Positions 17,201-25,562 of a stretch of 64,000 nt of DNA are shown one piece after another. The position numbers were made by a program, and so were the translations under genes. Each line of letters begins with the position of its first letter. The first letter of the stretch is position 1. Below the pieces are notes generated by a model, which was not told the origin of the DNA, did not search any database, and worked only from the letters and a program-made list of their open reading frames with translations. Source of the DNA: JAWPMT01 sp965267435 (GTDB taxonomy: Bacteria > Bacteroidota > Bacteroidia > Cytophagales > Cyclobacteriaceae); contig OZ253960.1 in the NCBI GenBank assembly GCA_965267435.1, positions 62,001 through 126,000 on the forward strand, read 5' to 3'.

Positions 17201-18456
17201 AATATGCTGCGAATCCCAATTTTGAAGGGTCTGAGGTGCTCGAGGTGATTGTCTGCGACGATCAGGTTCCTTCACTTTGCGACACCGTGTGGGTGACAGT
17301 AGGTGTCCAGGCCTATCAGAGCCCGATAGCGGCGGATGACTTTCTGTACGTTCTGGAAAATTCCTCGGGCACTGTAGTGCCTCAGGATAATGATGCAAGT
17401 CCGCTCGATTTTCCCCTGCGCACATCCATCATCTCCAATCCTCTAAACGGAACTGCCCAGATCCAGAATCAATTGGATATTGGCTATCAACCGGCAATCG
17501 ATTATTTCGGGCTCGATACAATTGGCTACACTGTTTGCGATAGTCTCAATCTTGCCTCTTCTTGTGCGGAGGCGGAGGTAGTCGTCTATATAGAATGCCT
17601 TGAGCGCACCACATTGTTATGGCCTAACTTTAGTTTGAGCGCAACACCCAATCAGGAGCGACTGCGGGTGGAGAATATTGAAACCCTGATTTCCCTGGAG
17701 GGTGCCAATACGACCGTCAGCACCCAAAGTGCAGGTGACCTCGGTGACCAGTTGCTTTGGAGGAGAGATGCTGGAGCGGCTGAGAGCCGTTTGAAGATGG
17801 CCTTTAGCAGCCCGATCGAGCAGCTTTGCTTCACAATTGATGACCTGCGGCTTGAGGCCGGAGAGTTTGCCGATCTCATAACGATAGCTGCCTACACCGG
17901 TGGACATGCCTACGAGATTTCCCCTTTCGACGCTGTCGTTGGAGACGATGTTTTTACGACTGGTGACCAATTCTTTGGTACAAACGCAACGAGCAATGTC
18001 TTTGACGACGCAGTCGACATCTGCTTTTTTGTGCCCCTGGACTCCGTTCAGATCACGTTTGCCAATGCCGTGAGCAGTTCTAGCTCCACTGAGCAATCGG
18101 TGGCGTTGAGCAACTTGTCTTGGTGCCGATCCGATGCAGTCCTGCCGGAAATCCCCCCTGTGCAAAGCACCGTGTTCCCCTCGGAGGGGATCTCTCCCAA
18201 TGGAGATGGTATTCTGGACTATTGGGTCATCGAAGGTATAGAGGGCTATCCCGTCAACAGTGTACAGGTCTTCAACCCATGGGGAGATATTGTATTCGAA
18301 ACAGCTGATTATGACAATCTAGAGGCAAGGTGGGATGGACGCTCCAATCGCCGAGGCAAGATCGGCGGAGCCGTTCTCCCGGATGGCGTCTATCTGTATG
18401 TGATCAGATATCCAGATGGACAATCGCAAAAGGGACATGTCGTCCTAAAAAAATGA
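14221..18456 (+). CDS. FN3/LamG/Ig-like surface protein with T9SS type B sorting domain
   Basis: 1,411 aa with a signal peptide (FLYLAFIVGICASAIAQ). In order: a fibronectin type III domain at about 22-115; a LamG/concanavalin-like domain at about 118-300 (FAEFDGVDDSIHI, FDGYMDEVRAWD); a series of cadherin/Ig-like modules recognisable by YTPNAGFTGIDSVQYVLC, YEPDVGYLGVDSLSYQIC and YQPAIDYFGLDTIGYTVC; two similar C-rich segments about 670 residues apart; and a C-terminal SEGISPNGDGILDYWVIEG...PDGVYLYVI...GHVVLKK. The last is the gliding-motility-associated (CHU_C, type B) sorting domain. LamG and FN3 suggest glycan or matrix binding. It starts 22 bases after the adhesin. Its TGA is inside the next reading frame's first possible ATG. 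Confidence 0.9.
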   Translation: MERRFLYLAFIVGICASAIAQPTAPANLRVHMGSSDAAMEWDANPPAEAVISYHIYRSTDRVAYQVIDSTAATSFTDTGLDVGQTYFYHVRARNATGLGPASELDAGVPQLDHGRFAEFDGVDDSIHIANSDELQFAATSFSIDFWVRPRSFPAGSALDNLVGRFPSGTGDGYMLRINSSGQLDFRIASFLIGFTTVESLQLDEWQHITLTFYRDASPFLNEAKVYIDGVEATPQAAALVVEAPATPGGSFVIAGDPTGNQRFFDGYMDEVRAWDYDLTAVEVNQIRCERKLGNEVGLVGLWHFDEDAYGKSPSVFDHSVNNNHGGGSDRLVDEFVPVAIDDRDSTLESTALMIAIQDNDTSASGKALTASLVPGLPANGSVSLDASDSILTYTPNAGFTGIDSVQYVLCEESGICSAEGTYQPRCDTATVVFYVQCPTKRNLDWDDWGLGQDPSDSVIIDDGIRLEFAMEDPLGVVTSVETAIGPGGNGLLWQQDEASNTEEASMLVTFTRAVEQLTFEILDINQDVDNEDRLTLNAYSGGALVSLTSGHYGLGADVDYMGSNTFAAAATTSADPARHRVRFILPEAVDSLRILFQQGTAAADPSAHDIFIGDFSWCQLDNTAPYASDGMGGSVDTLYFSATTAMPTNLCLDNLVDPEVDSILITGWSAIAASGVIDLGSSADSCVQYTSAAAFEGTEIFDLTFCDKRDPALCNSVFLSIDVTAAAVNTAPVIVDADDLAADTLWYQTNKEISLDLCLTVRDNESDPVVISSLTALDGGGQASVIAGSDTCLTFTPSNAFIGFSATSVIVCDNGAPSMCDTAVVALDVLPIAPIAVDDGYSILADTPDTLVVSANDINPDASQISVIIVSAPNNGVATVLPGSEIFYEPDVGYLGVDSLSYQICDEGGVRAGAQCSSATVVIDVAEPIENSPPQIVDSNGVPIDSLTVETVDLVPIQVCLDVQETDGDSLSLDIVNAGAITGSAMVNDPLCFEYAANPNFEGSEVLEVIVCDDQVPSLCDTVWVTVGVQAYQSPIAADDFLYVLENSSGTVVPQDNDASPLDFPLRTSIISNPLNGTAQIQNQLDIGYQPAIDYFGLDTIGYTVCDSLNLASSCAEAEVVVYIECLERTTLLWPNFSLSATPNQERLRVENIETLISLEGANTTVSTQSAGDLGDQLLWRRDAGAAESRLKMAFSSPIEQLCFTIDDLRLEAGEFADLITIAAYTGGHAYEISPFDAVVGDDVFTTGDQFFGTNATSNVFDDAVDICFFVPLDSVQITFANAVSSSSSTEQSVALSNLSWCRSDAVLPEIPPVQSTVFPSEGISPNGDGILDYWVIEGIEGYPVNSVQVFNPWGDIVFETADYDNLEARWDGRSNRRGKIGGAVLPDGVYLYVIRYPDGQSQKGHVVLKK

Positions 18457-18467
18457 ATCTAGCAGCT

Positions 18468-19400
18468 ATGGAAAGGAACCGGAAAAATTTGTTGATCCTG
18501 ATGACGGCGCTTTTATTAAGCGTTAGCTGGGTTTCTAATGCTCAGCAGCAGTTATTGTACACGCAGTATATGTTCAACCAGCAAGTCATCAACCCCGCCT
18601 ATGTAGGGTCCGATGAATGGCTCAATGTCACCGCCCTGGTTCGTCGGCAGTGGTTTGGTGTGGCTGGTTCTCCCGACAATCAGACGTTTGCCATGCATTC
18701 ACCATTAAAGGGACGAAACATCGGCCTCGGTCTTCTTCTGAGCAGGGAAAATATGATCATTTCGAGGACTTACAATTTCTCGGCAATGTATGCTTACAAG
18801 GTGCATTTTGAGGAGGCTACCTTGTCTCTGGGGCTTAGTGGAGGCGTCATCAGCTTTGATCAGGACCTCACAAGTCTGCAATTACCTACCAATGTGAACG
18901 ATCCCGTTTTTTCCCAGGATTATTCCACGGTGACCCCTACGGCTGGTGCCGGTATCTATCTACAGGGAAGGAAATTCTACTTTGGCGCGTCCGTGCCGCG
19001 ATTGTTTGAGCGTACCCTGGAAAATGACGTCGCCGATGAGAAATCGCCACTTATCAGGCACTTTTTCGTGACTTCGGGCTATCTGTTGACCATGAATCCC
19101 ACACTCAAGTTCAAGGTGCATGGCCTATTGAAAGGTGTAGTGGGTTTGCCCTTAAGTGCGGACCTTAGTTTACACTCGATTCTTTACGACAGGGTATGGG
19201 TTGGTCTGACCTACAGGTCCCTCAATTCACTGAATACGCTGATTCAAATTCAGCTCAACCCCAGCCTGCGAATGGGGTTCTCTCATGACTTCGTAAATAA
19301 CGATTTTGCAGAAATTAGCACGCGATCTAACGAAATTATGATAAATTACAGGGTGTGTAAGCGCCGTAAGAAGGAAATCATTTCTCCACGGTACTTCTAA
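18468..19400 (+). CDS. PorP/SprF-family type IX secretion outer-membrane protein
   Basis: 310 aa. A signal peptide (LLILMTALLLSVSWVSNAQ) is followed by QLLYTQYMFNQQVINPAYVGS, the family's characteristic start, and a beta-strand-rich barrel with GLGLLLSRE and SATYAYK-like segments. In T9SS organisms SprF/PorP paralogs encoded beside type B cargo are needed for secretion or attachment of that cargo. An ATG at 18453 overlaps the upstream TGA (ATGA) and is the alternative start. I prefer 18468 because its context AGCAGCTATGGAAAG copies AGAGAGCTATGGAAAG at the upstream gene's start. Confidence 0.88.
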   Translation: MERNRKNLLILMTALLLSVSWVSNAQQQLLYTQYMFNQQVINPAYVGSDEWLNVTALVRRQWFGVAGSPDNQTFAMHSPLKGRNIGLGLLLSRENMIISRTYNFSAMYAYKVHFEEATLSLGLSGGVISFDQDLTSLQLPTNVNDPVFSQDYSTVTPTAGAGIYLQGRKFYFGASVPRLFERTLENDVADEKSPLIRHFFVTSGYLLTMNPTLKFKVHGLLKGVVGLPLSADLSLHSILYDRVWVGLTYRSLNSLNTLIQIQLNPSLRMGFSHDFVNNDFAEISTRSNEIMINYRVCKRRKKEIISPRYF

Positions 19401-19423
19401 TACAACCTCAAAACACTGAACTT

Positions 19424-21115
19424 ATGTACCGCAGAATCAACCAGTTTACAGTGGCCGTCCTGGCTATTTTTTTCTCCTATGCAGGATTTGGTCAATCAGC
19501 TCAATGGTCATTTCGCACGCATCAACAAATGTGGGAAGCCAATGACCTCTTCGCTAAACAGAAATATGATTTGGCCGCCGGGCTCTTCGAAGGAATCCTC
19601 GAAAATGAGAAGCACCTGAAGGCCCAATACATCGCCAATATGAAGCTCGCCGAGATCAGCGTTTACCGCTCAAATCTACAGGCAGCTGCCTCCTACTACC
19701 AAAGTGCCCTTGAGATCCACCAACCCGATGAGGATGAAAAGCTGTTGGAGATTGCCGAAGTATTCCTGGCCAGCGGACTTCTCGATGAAGCCAAAGAGAG
19801 TTTTGCGTCCTTGGCATCAGACAATCCCGATGATCACAGACTTGCTGCCCGGCTCAATGGGCTGGAGAACAGAGATCGCTTTTTTGACAATGCGGCTCAA
19901 TACTCGGTCGAGTCTTTGTCCATCAACTCTGCACATTCTGACTTTGGACCTGTCTTGTACAAAGACGGGCTAGTGTTCCTCTCAGGCAGGTCAAAAGCGA
20001 TGCTAAAGAAGAAGGATCGCAGGACCAACAGTGCCTTTCTTGAGTTTTATTACTCGTCCCTATCTTCTGACGGTGACCTGTCCGCTCCGGAGAAACTGAT
20101 GAAAAGAGGTAAGGCCAGGTACAATGATGGTCCACTGACCGCTGGCGTTCGACCCAACACGCTTATCATTACCAGGAATGTCCTGAAGTCCAGTAACGAT
20201 AAGGGCGAGAAAGTATACGTTCTCCAGCTGCTGGAGATAGAAGAGAAGTCAGAGGGCAAATGGTCGAAGCCGCGGCCTCTACCAGTGAATGATGGCGAGC
20301 ATTCCTTCGGTCATCCTTCCCTTAGTGCTGATGGGAAGACGCTGTACTTTGTATCTGACATGCCCGGCGGATATGGTGGCACAGATATTTACAGCGCTAC
20401 CTGGGAAGATGGTGAATGGAGTACACCGGTTAACATGGGCGCAAAGATCAACTCGAAGGGCGATGAGATGTTCCCTCATATCTACGAGGGTGTTCTCTAC
20501 TTTTCCTCAAATGGACATCCCGGCCTCGGCGGACTTGACATTTATTCCGCTGATCTTACCTCGGGATATGAAGTGAACAACCTGGGTCACCCGGTCAACT
20601 CATCAAGTGATGACTTTAGTCTGGCCATGGTAGATGATGAAATGGGCTACTTTGCCTCTAATCGCGATGGGGGAGTCGGCGATGACGACATATACCGACT
20701 TCATATCAACACAGCTGCAGATAATATGACGCCCATGGCTGATCTGCAGGTAGAGCTGCCTGACCTACCAGAGCCTGAAGCCCAGGAGGTAGCGCGGTTG
20801 CCTCCACCGGAAGTGACCAAAGACTTACTGGCAGATGAGCTGGTGGGATTCACAGTTCAGGTCCTTGCCATGAAGAAACCAGAAGACATTCAGAGCAAGT
20901 ACTTTCGAGGTATCAGGGACGTAGTTTTCTATGATGGGAAAGATGGCTTCAGACGATACACAACCGGGATCTACCCGACGTTTGCGCAGGCCCTCGTGGC
21001 GATGAAAGAGATCCGGGATATTGGCATTGATGACGCCTTTGTTCGTGGACTGAAGCGGTACGAAGAATTGTCCATCAAGAAACTTCCTGTTGCTTTTGAG
21101 GCGTTGGAAGAGTAA
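19424..21115 (+). CDS. PorE-like TPR/PD40 protein with SPOR-like C-terminus
   Basis: 563 aa. Signal peptide (FTVAVLAIFFSYAGFGQS), TPR-type helices at about 35-150, then a WD40-like PD40 propeller at about 170-430 with motifs such as HPSLSADGKTLYFVSD, GGTDIYS, GLGGLDIYS and GDDDIYRL. T9SS PorE/SprE-like proteins normally end in an OmpA peptidoglycan-binding domain. Here OmpA motifs are absent, and residues about 470-545 (FTVQVLAMKK ... YTTGIYPTFAQALVAMKEI) look like a SPOR-type fold, another peptidoglycan-binding module. A role linking the PorP/SprF protein to the cell wall is inferred. The stop is two bases from the convergent CHAT gene. Confidence 0.8.
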   Translation: MYRRINQFTVAVLAIFFSYAGFGQSAQWSFRTHQQMWEANDLFAKQKYDLAAGLFEGILENEKHLKAQYIANMKLAEISVYRSNLQAAASYYQSALEIHQPDEDEKLLEIAEVFLASGLLDEAKESFASLASDNPDDHRLAARLNGLENRDRFFDNAAQYSVESLSINSAHSDFGPVLYKDGLVFLSGRSKAMLKKKDRRTNSAFLEFYYSSLSSDGDLSAPEKLMKRGKARYNDGPLTAGVRPNTLIITRNVLKSSNDKGEKVYVLQLLEIEEKSEGKWSKPRPLPVNDGEHSFGHPSLSADGKTLYFVSDMPGGYGGTDIYSATWEDGEWSTPVNMGAKINSKGDEMFPHIYEGVLYFSSNGHPGLGGLDIYSADLTSGYEVNNLGHPVNSSSDDFSLAMVDDEMGYFASNRDGGVGDDDIYRLHINTAADNMTPMADLQVELPDLPEPEAQEVARLPPPEVTKDLLADELVGFTVQVLAMKKPEDIQSKYFRGIRDVVFYDGKDGFRRYTTGIYPTFAQALVAMKEIRDIGIDDAFVRGLKRYEELSIKKLPVAFEALEE

Positions 21116-21117
21116 TC

Positions 21118-23805
21118 CTAACGCCCCACGAGGATGAATGGGCCCCAGTAGTAGGGGTGTTTGAAATCTTCAGAAGCAAGCATACTCAGTTTTGCTTCTC
21201 TGAGCGCCTCCGAAATACCACTACCTGAGTTGTTGAGCTGATTCTGATAGAATTGGATCATCAACTCAGCGGTTGACTGATCAGCCACTTGCCATAGGGA
21301 GACGATGAGGTTTTTGGCACCGGCGTAAAGAAGGGCACGTGACAGTCCGACGATGCCCTCGCCTTTGGCGATCTTGCCCAAGCCTGTTTCGCAGGCGGAG
21401 AGTGTGACCAGGTCGGCGCCGATCTTCAGGTTGTACAGTTCGCCAGCATACAGAATACCGTCGTCCTCACCACTTCTTTTCAGGTAAATGCAAGACAACT
21501 CTGGTTCTGACTCGTGCACCACGCCATGTGTCGCCAGGTGTAAATACTTGAATCTCGAGAGGTCCGTGGATTTAATGGACGCCTCGGTGGCAAATTCCTC
21601 CGTCTGCTCTTCCACTCCCCATCCTTGGCCCTTGAATAGGTATTTGAGGTTCTCCACCTCAGTCGCGGAGCCTGCCAATGCACTCAATTTTCGGTCTTTC
21701 TCGAATGAGACCGGAGCCATGAGAAGGATCTCTCCCTTATTGGAGGACTGATCGCCACTCAGCCGAGATAAGTGCAGAGTGGCAGAATAGTCGTAGCTGA
21801 TGGCGTAATCCTGCAAAAGGTAGCGCCTTCCATTTTTCTCGTCGTTGGCAGATAGCACCTCAAAAGGTATAGTAGCCAGTGCTCCATCTGGGATGATCAA
21901 CAAGCGGCGAATGTTCTTTGGTAGCTTCGGCACCAACTCCTCATATAAACCTTCGGAAACTTCGTGGAAGGCTTCGTCTAGTCTAAACTTGATCCCATTG
22001 CGAAGGCCAAGGATCTGTTTGAGAAATTCCGGGCTCTTCTCTCGCTCTATGACCCTCAGGTTCTTCTGGTCCACGAGGAAGAGATAGATGGTGCTATCGC
22101 CCTCAAAATAGGAAAGGATGGCCTCGTCTACCTCCAGCATGGCCCTCACCTCAGCTATGCTCGCTGTGCGACTTTGATACTTGAGGTTAAAGTAGCGCGG
22201 ATAGGCAGTTTCCAGGTCGTTGACGAAGCTGCGATAGGAGGACTGTGTCGAAAAGAGCAACTCCTTCCATTCTTGCTCGTTGGCACTTCCCGTCAGTGAC
22301 GCCAGCTTCTGCCGCAAATAGGAGATGCGATCCTTCAGACTGTCTTCCGTGGCCAGCAACTCCGCCGGGATGCCCGCAAAGTCTTTGGCTTGTGTGTCTG
22401 CGATGGCTTCCAGTAGAATGGCCGATTTACTTCTCTCGGAGAAGGCGAAGGCTTGTTCGTAGTATCGGTTTCTGGCAAAGGGCTGTTCGGCAAGATCCAG
22501 TGAAAGACTGATACCCTTTTCGTAGATCTCCTTGGCAAAACCCGATAATCGCAGTTTATCACTTTCATTGAGTCGCAGTTGCCGGATCTGGCTGATCAGT
22601 AAGTCACACTTGCTGACGGTCTCGAGAGCCTGGGAGAGATGCTTTGGTTTGAGGCTGTGGCCAAGGTGAAGGTTTTCGAGGGCCTTCGCCTTATTCCAAA
22701 GTGAAGTCAACAGTATATTGGCATTGTAGTACCTGTCCAGTTCGGGCAGGTCTTCCACTGTTTGAAAATCCTGATCATACAGGTTGGCGTAGATGGCTTC
22801 CTGATACTGCGTCACTGCCTCTTTCCACTCTCTTGCGGTGGTGTGGAGTGTGGCGATGATGAAATACGTGTTGGCCACCTCGGGATGCTTCTCGCCATAG
22901 AGGTCGATGTACATTTTCAAAGCCTCTTTTTGGCGTGCCATGGCCTCATCCAGTGAACCCATCTTTTCATAGACTCGACCCAAATTGGAGATCGTAAATG
23001 CCTTATTGGGGTGGCTTCCTTCATACAAACCTCCCCATATCTCCTGGGCTCGCTCCAGGTAACGAATGGCGTCGAGGAAGTTGCCGAGGTTGCTCTGGGC
23101 TCGAGCCAAGTTATTGAGGCAAAACGCCACTTTCGGGTGATTGGCGCCAAGGTCTTGTTCGTATATCCCCAGGGCCTTTTCGAAGTTCGACGCCGCCAGG
23201 TAGGGATTGTCCTCCACGTCGACCAGCCCGAGATTGTTGTAAGAATCGCCCACAAGAAGGTGCGTCTCACCAAAAAGATCCTCCCTGATCTCCAATGCCT
23301 GCTCATGGTATTGGATCGCGAGGTCGTAGTTCTCATTGTTCCAATAGGTCAATCCCAGATCCTCGTAGCATTCGGCTAGTTCCTCGCTTGTCTCTTCGCC
23401 GAAGATCTTTTCTGCCTTGAGCAGGTACTCCAATGCCAGGTCATTGCGACCCAGGTTGAGCTGGGCTTCACCAATGAGGCTCATCGCTTCAGCCTCTTGT
23501 CTGTTCAATTCCGTCGATAGCGTCCGGATAAAATCCAGCGCCTCGGTGGCTGTACGGGCCCCTTCTTCATAGGCGCCCATGCCGATATGAGATTGTACCA
23601 TCATCAGTTGGCAATCCGCAAATGGCTCACTGGCCCCCTGTTGCTTGAATTCGACAGCCGCGCTTTGCAGAAGACCGAGCGCCTCCTCGTACCGACCTGC
23701 GTCGAAGGCAGCCTTACCCTGCTCGAAGTTCGCCGACTGTGCCATCACCAAAACCGGCAAGAGGCAGGGGATATAGAAAAGCGCTTTCAGGAAGATTTTT
23801 TTCAT
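21118..23805 (-). CDS. Secreted TPR-CHAT caspase-like protease
   Basis: 895 aa. A signal peptide (IFLKALFYIPCLLPVLVMAQS) leads into about eight TPR/Kinesin-light-chain-type repeats (residues 25-350; EEALGLLQSA, LAIQYHEQALEI, NLGRVYEKMG), a helical linker, and a C-terminal CHAT domain. The caspase-like dyad is present: His760 in LHLATHGV and Cys805 in LSACETGLG. The end YYWGPFILVGR is typical of CHAT proteins. CHAT peptidases act in proteolytic signalling and defence, while many exported Bacteroidota members have no known function. The target is unknown. It is convergent with the PorE-like gene, leaving two bases for a terminator. Confidence 0.88.
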   Translation of the reverse strand: MKKIFLKALFYIPCLLPVLVMAQSANFEQGKAAFDAGRYEEALGLLQSAAVEFKQQGASEPFADCQLMMVQSHIGMGAYEEGARTATEALDFIRTLSTELNRQEAEAMSLIGEAQLNLGRNDLALEYLLKAEKIFGEETSEELAECYEDLGLTYWNNENYDLAIQYHEQALEIREDLFGETHLLVGDSYNNLGLVDVEDNPYLAASNFEKALGIYEQDLGANHPKVAFCLNNLARAQSNLGNFLDAIRYLERAQEIWGGLYEGSHPNKAFTISNLGRVYEKMGSLDEAMARQKEALKMYIDLYGEKHPEVANTYFIIATLHTTAREWKEAVTQYQEAIYANLYDQDFQTVEDLPELDRYYNANILLTSLWNKAKALENLHLGHSLKPKHLSQALETVSKCDLLISQIRQLRLNESDKLRLSGFAKEIYEKGISLSLDLAEQPFARNRYYEQAFAFSERSKSAILLEAIADTQAKDFAGIPAELLATEDSLKDRISYLRQKLASLTGSANEQEWKELLFSTQSSYRSFVNDLETAYPRYFNLKYQSRTASIAEVRAMLEVDEAILSYFEGDSTIYLFLVDQKNLRVIEREKSPEFLKQILGLRNGIKFRLDEAFHEVSEGLYEELVPKLPKNIRRLLIIPDGALATIPFEVLSANDEKNGRRYLLQDYAISYDYSATLHLSRLSGDQSSNKGEILLMAPVSFEKDRKLSALAGSATEVENLKYLFKGQGWGVEEQTEEFATEASIKSTDLSRFKYLHLATHGVVHESEPELSCIYLKRSGEDDGILYAGELYNLKIGADLVTLSACETGLGKIAKGEGIVGLSRALLYAGAKNLIVSLWQVADQSTAELMIQFYQNQLNNSGSGISEALREAKLSMLASEDFKHPYYWGPFILVGR

Positions 23806-23966
23806 CAACGGCGAGAATCTCCTTAGGGACTCAAATTGAATTCCTTGTGAAATAGCAAGAACATAAAAAAATCACTATTCCCAGAACAAATATGAAAAAA
23901 AATAAATGGCCGATTAAACCCTCGGGTGGCGCCCAGGTCTAAGCACCGAATTAACAACGATTCAAA

Positions 23967-24818
23967 ATGCAAAAAATAATGATGAGGCAACTAAGATTCT
24001 TTTTGATCGGTGGATTGGCAATCGCATTCACCGCATGCAACGAGTCAGGCATGGACGAGTTAGACACACCAGACGTAGACCTGGCAACAGAGGAGGCCGC
24101 AGAATCGGCTTTTGAGGATTCCGATGTAATTACAGATGCAGCATTGGATGCGTCGATATCAAGTGGCGGCCGCGCCGAGAGCGACGAAATATTGGAGTGT
24201 GCAACGATCACTCATGACACGGTAACGCAAGTGATCACCGTCGATTATGGTGACGGGTGCGAAGGCCGCCGAGGACGAACCAGAAGTGGTAAGATCATTA
24301 TCACCTACGATGGAGACAGATTCACCGAAGGATCTTTCCGAACGATTACGTTTGAGGACTTCTTTGTGGATGGTGCACAAATCGAAGGTACCAGGACTCA
24401 CACAGTGACAACTGTCGACCGCGAAAACGGTATTTACACACAAGACATTACCCTCACCGGCGGGAAAGTCACCTTTGAAGACGGGAGTTTTATCACACGA
24501 GAGGCGACGAAAACAAGAACCTGGTACCGGGGTCTGGGAATTGAAAACTACTCGACTATCAGTGCAGCTGCCAGTGGCTTGACACGAGAGGGAGCAGCGT
24601 ATTCAATGGAGACTACGGAAGACCTGGTGTTCAAGCGTGCTTGCTGGTTGGAAGGGATCTTCGTTCCTGTGGCGGGTGTGAAGGTCCGCATGGTCGGTGA
24701 CATTGTGGTGACGGTTGACTATGGCGATGGTGAGTGCGACCGCATGGCGACTGTCACTTACAGCGACGGAACCATGGAAGAGATCGAATTGGAAGTTCGC
24801 GGTCGAGTACGCGGATAA
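23967..24818 (+). CDS. Predicted lipoprotein, unknown function
   Basis: 283 aa with a lipoprotein signal (FFLIGGLAIAFTAC, lipid-anchored Cys24; Phe at -3 is tolerated but not canonical). A very acidic linker (residues 27-65, many D/E) follows and then a beta-rich domain with repeated ITVDYGDGC and VTVDYGDGEC motifs near residues 90 and 250, which look like two copies of the same strand-turn. The acidic run after the Cys is consistent with surface-lipoprotein export signals in this phylum (inference). I do not recognise the family. Two hairpins follow the stop. Confidence 0.7.
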   Translation: MQKIMMRQLRFFLIGGLAIAFTACNESGMDELDTPDVDLATEEAAESAFEDSDVITDAALDASISSGGRAESDEILECATITHDTVTQVITVDYGDGCEGRRGRTRSGKIIITYDGDRFTEGSFRTITFEDFFVDGAQIEGTRTHTVTTVDRENGIYTQDITLTGGKVTFEDGSFITREATKTRTWYRGLGIENYSTISAAASGLTREGAAYSMETTEDLVFKRACWLEGIFVPVAGVKVRMVGDIVVTVDYGDGECDRMATVTYSDGTMEEIELEVRGRVRG

Positions 24819-24825
24819 GATCTTG

Positions 24826-24886
24826 GGGCTCGCGGGCCCCATTTTTCAGGTAGGTGGCTCTCCCTTGGTGGAGAGCCTTTTTTATT
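24826..24886 (+). terminator. Terminator after the lipoprotein gene
   Basis: Two hairpins lie in tandem. The first is GGGGCT/GGCCCC with a 4-base loop and ATTTTT tail. The second is a perfect 8-bp stem GGCTCTCC/GGAGAGCC (24856-24877) followed by TTTTTTATT. The second overlaps the end of the convergent DUF4159 gene. Confidence 0.85.
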
Positions 24887-25547
24887 GATACTGGGTGAAG
24901 ACGTAGGAGATGATGTTGGCGCCCATTTTCAACGCCTCCTGCCGCAGCTCCTCAGGATCATTGTAGATGATCTGGTCTTCCCAACCATTGCCCAGGTCGG
25001 ACTCAAAAGTGTAAAAGCATACGAGTCGGCCTTCGTGCAAAATGCCAAAACCCTGAGGAGGCTTCCCATCGTGCTCGTGGATCTTTGGAGGGCCATCTTC
25101 AAATTCAAACTTCTGGTGATAAATAGGATGATCAAAAGGGAGTTCCACAAACTCCTTATTGGGAAATACCTTCCTCATCTCCAGCCGAATGAATGGATCA
25201 AGTCCGTAATTGTCATCGATGTGGAGGAATCCTCCTGAAAGCAAATAGCGACGGAGATTGAGCGCCTCGTCGTTGGAGAAAGTCACATTACCGTGCCCGG
25301 TGAGATAAGTGTATGGGTACAAGAATAAATCGGGACTGCCGACCTCAACGATATCTTCCTCCTTGTAGAGGCTCGTATTCAAATTGCGATTGCAGAAGTC
25401 AATGAGATTGGGCAATGCCGTTTTATTGGCGTACCAGTCGCCTCCCCCTGAGTACTTGAGCTTTGCAATTTTCAGGCGCTGGGCCTCTACGCCCGTCAGG
25501 CATAGGACCAGAAGCATCGCGCACGTTGAGATTTGCTTGATTGTCAT
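24882..25547 (-). CDS. DUF4159 family secreted protein
   Basis: 221 aa with a signal peptide (ISTCAMLLVLCLTGVEA). The body matches the DUF4159 pattern: AKLKYSGGGDWYANKTALPNL near the start, PYTYLTGHGNV, then LRRYLLSGGFLHIDDNYG and the terminal IIYNDPEELRQEAL. The fold is thought to resemble glutamine-amidotransferase-like domains, but the biochemical role is not established. It sits 15 bases downstream of the HAD phosphatase on the same strand, probably in one transcript with it and the glycosidase. Confidence 0.85.
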   Translation of the reverse strand: MTIKQISTCAMLLVLCLTGVEAQRLKIAKLKYSGGGDWYANKTALPNLIDFCNRNLNTSLYKEEDIVEVGSPDLFLYPYTYLTGHGNVTFSNDEALNLRRYLLSGGFLHIDDNYGLDPFIRLEMRKVFPNKEFVELPFDHPIYHQKFEFEDGPPKIHEHDGKPPQGFGILHEGRLVCFYTFESDLGNGWEDQIIYNDPEELRQEALKMGANIISYVFTQYQ

Positions 25548-25562
25548 TTTGCGGCAGTTTCG

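Noticed and set aside
18330..18467. Longer N-terminus for the PorP/SprF gene, starting inside the upstream gene
   Set aside because: It would bury the signal peptide; starts at 18453 or 18468 place it at the N-terminus.
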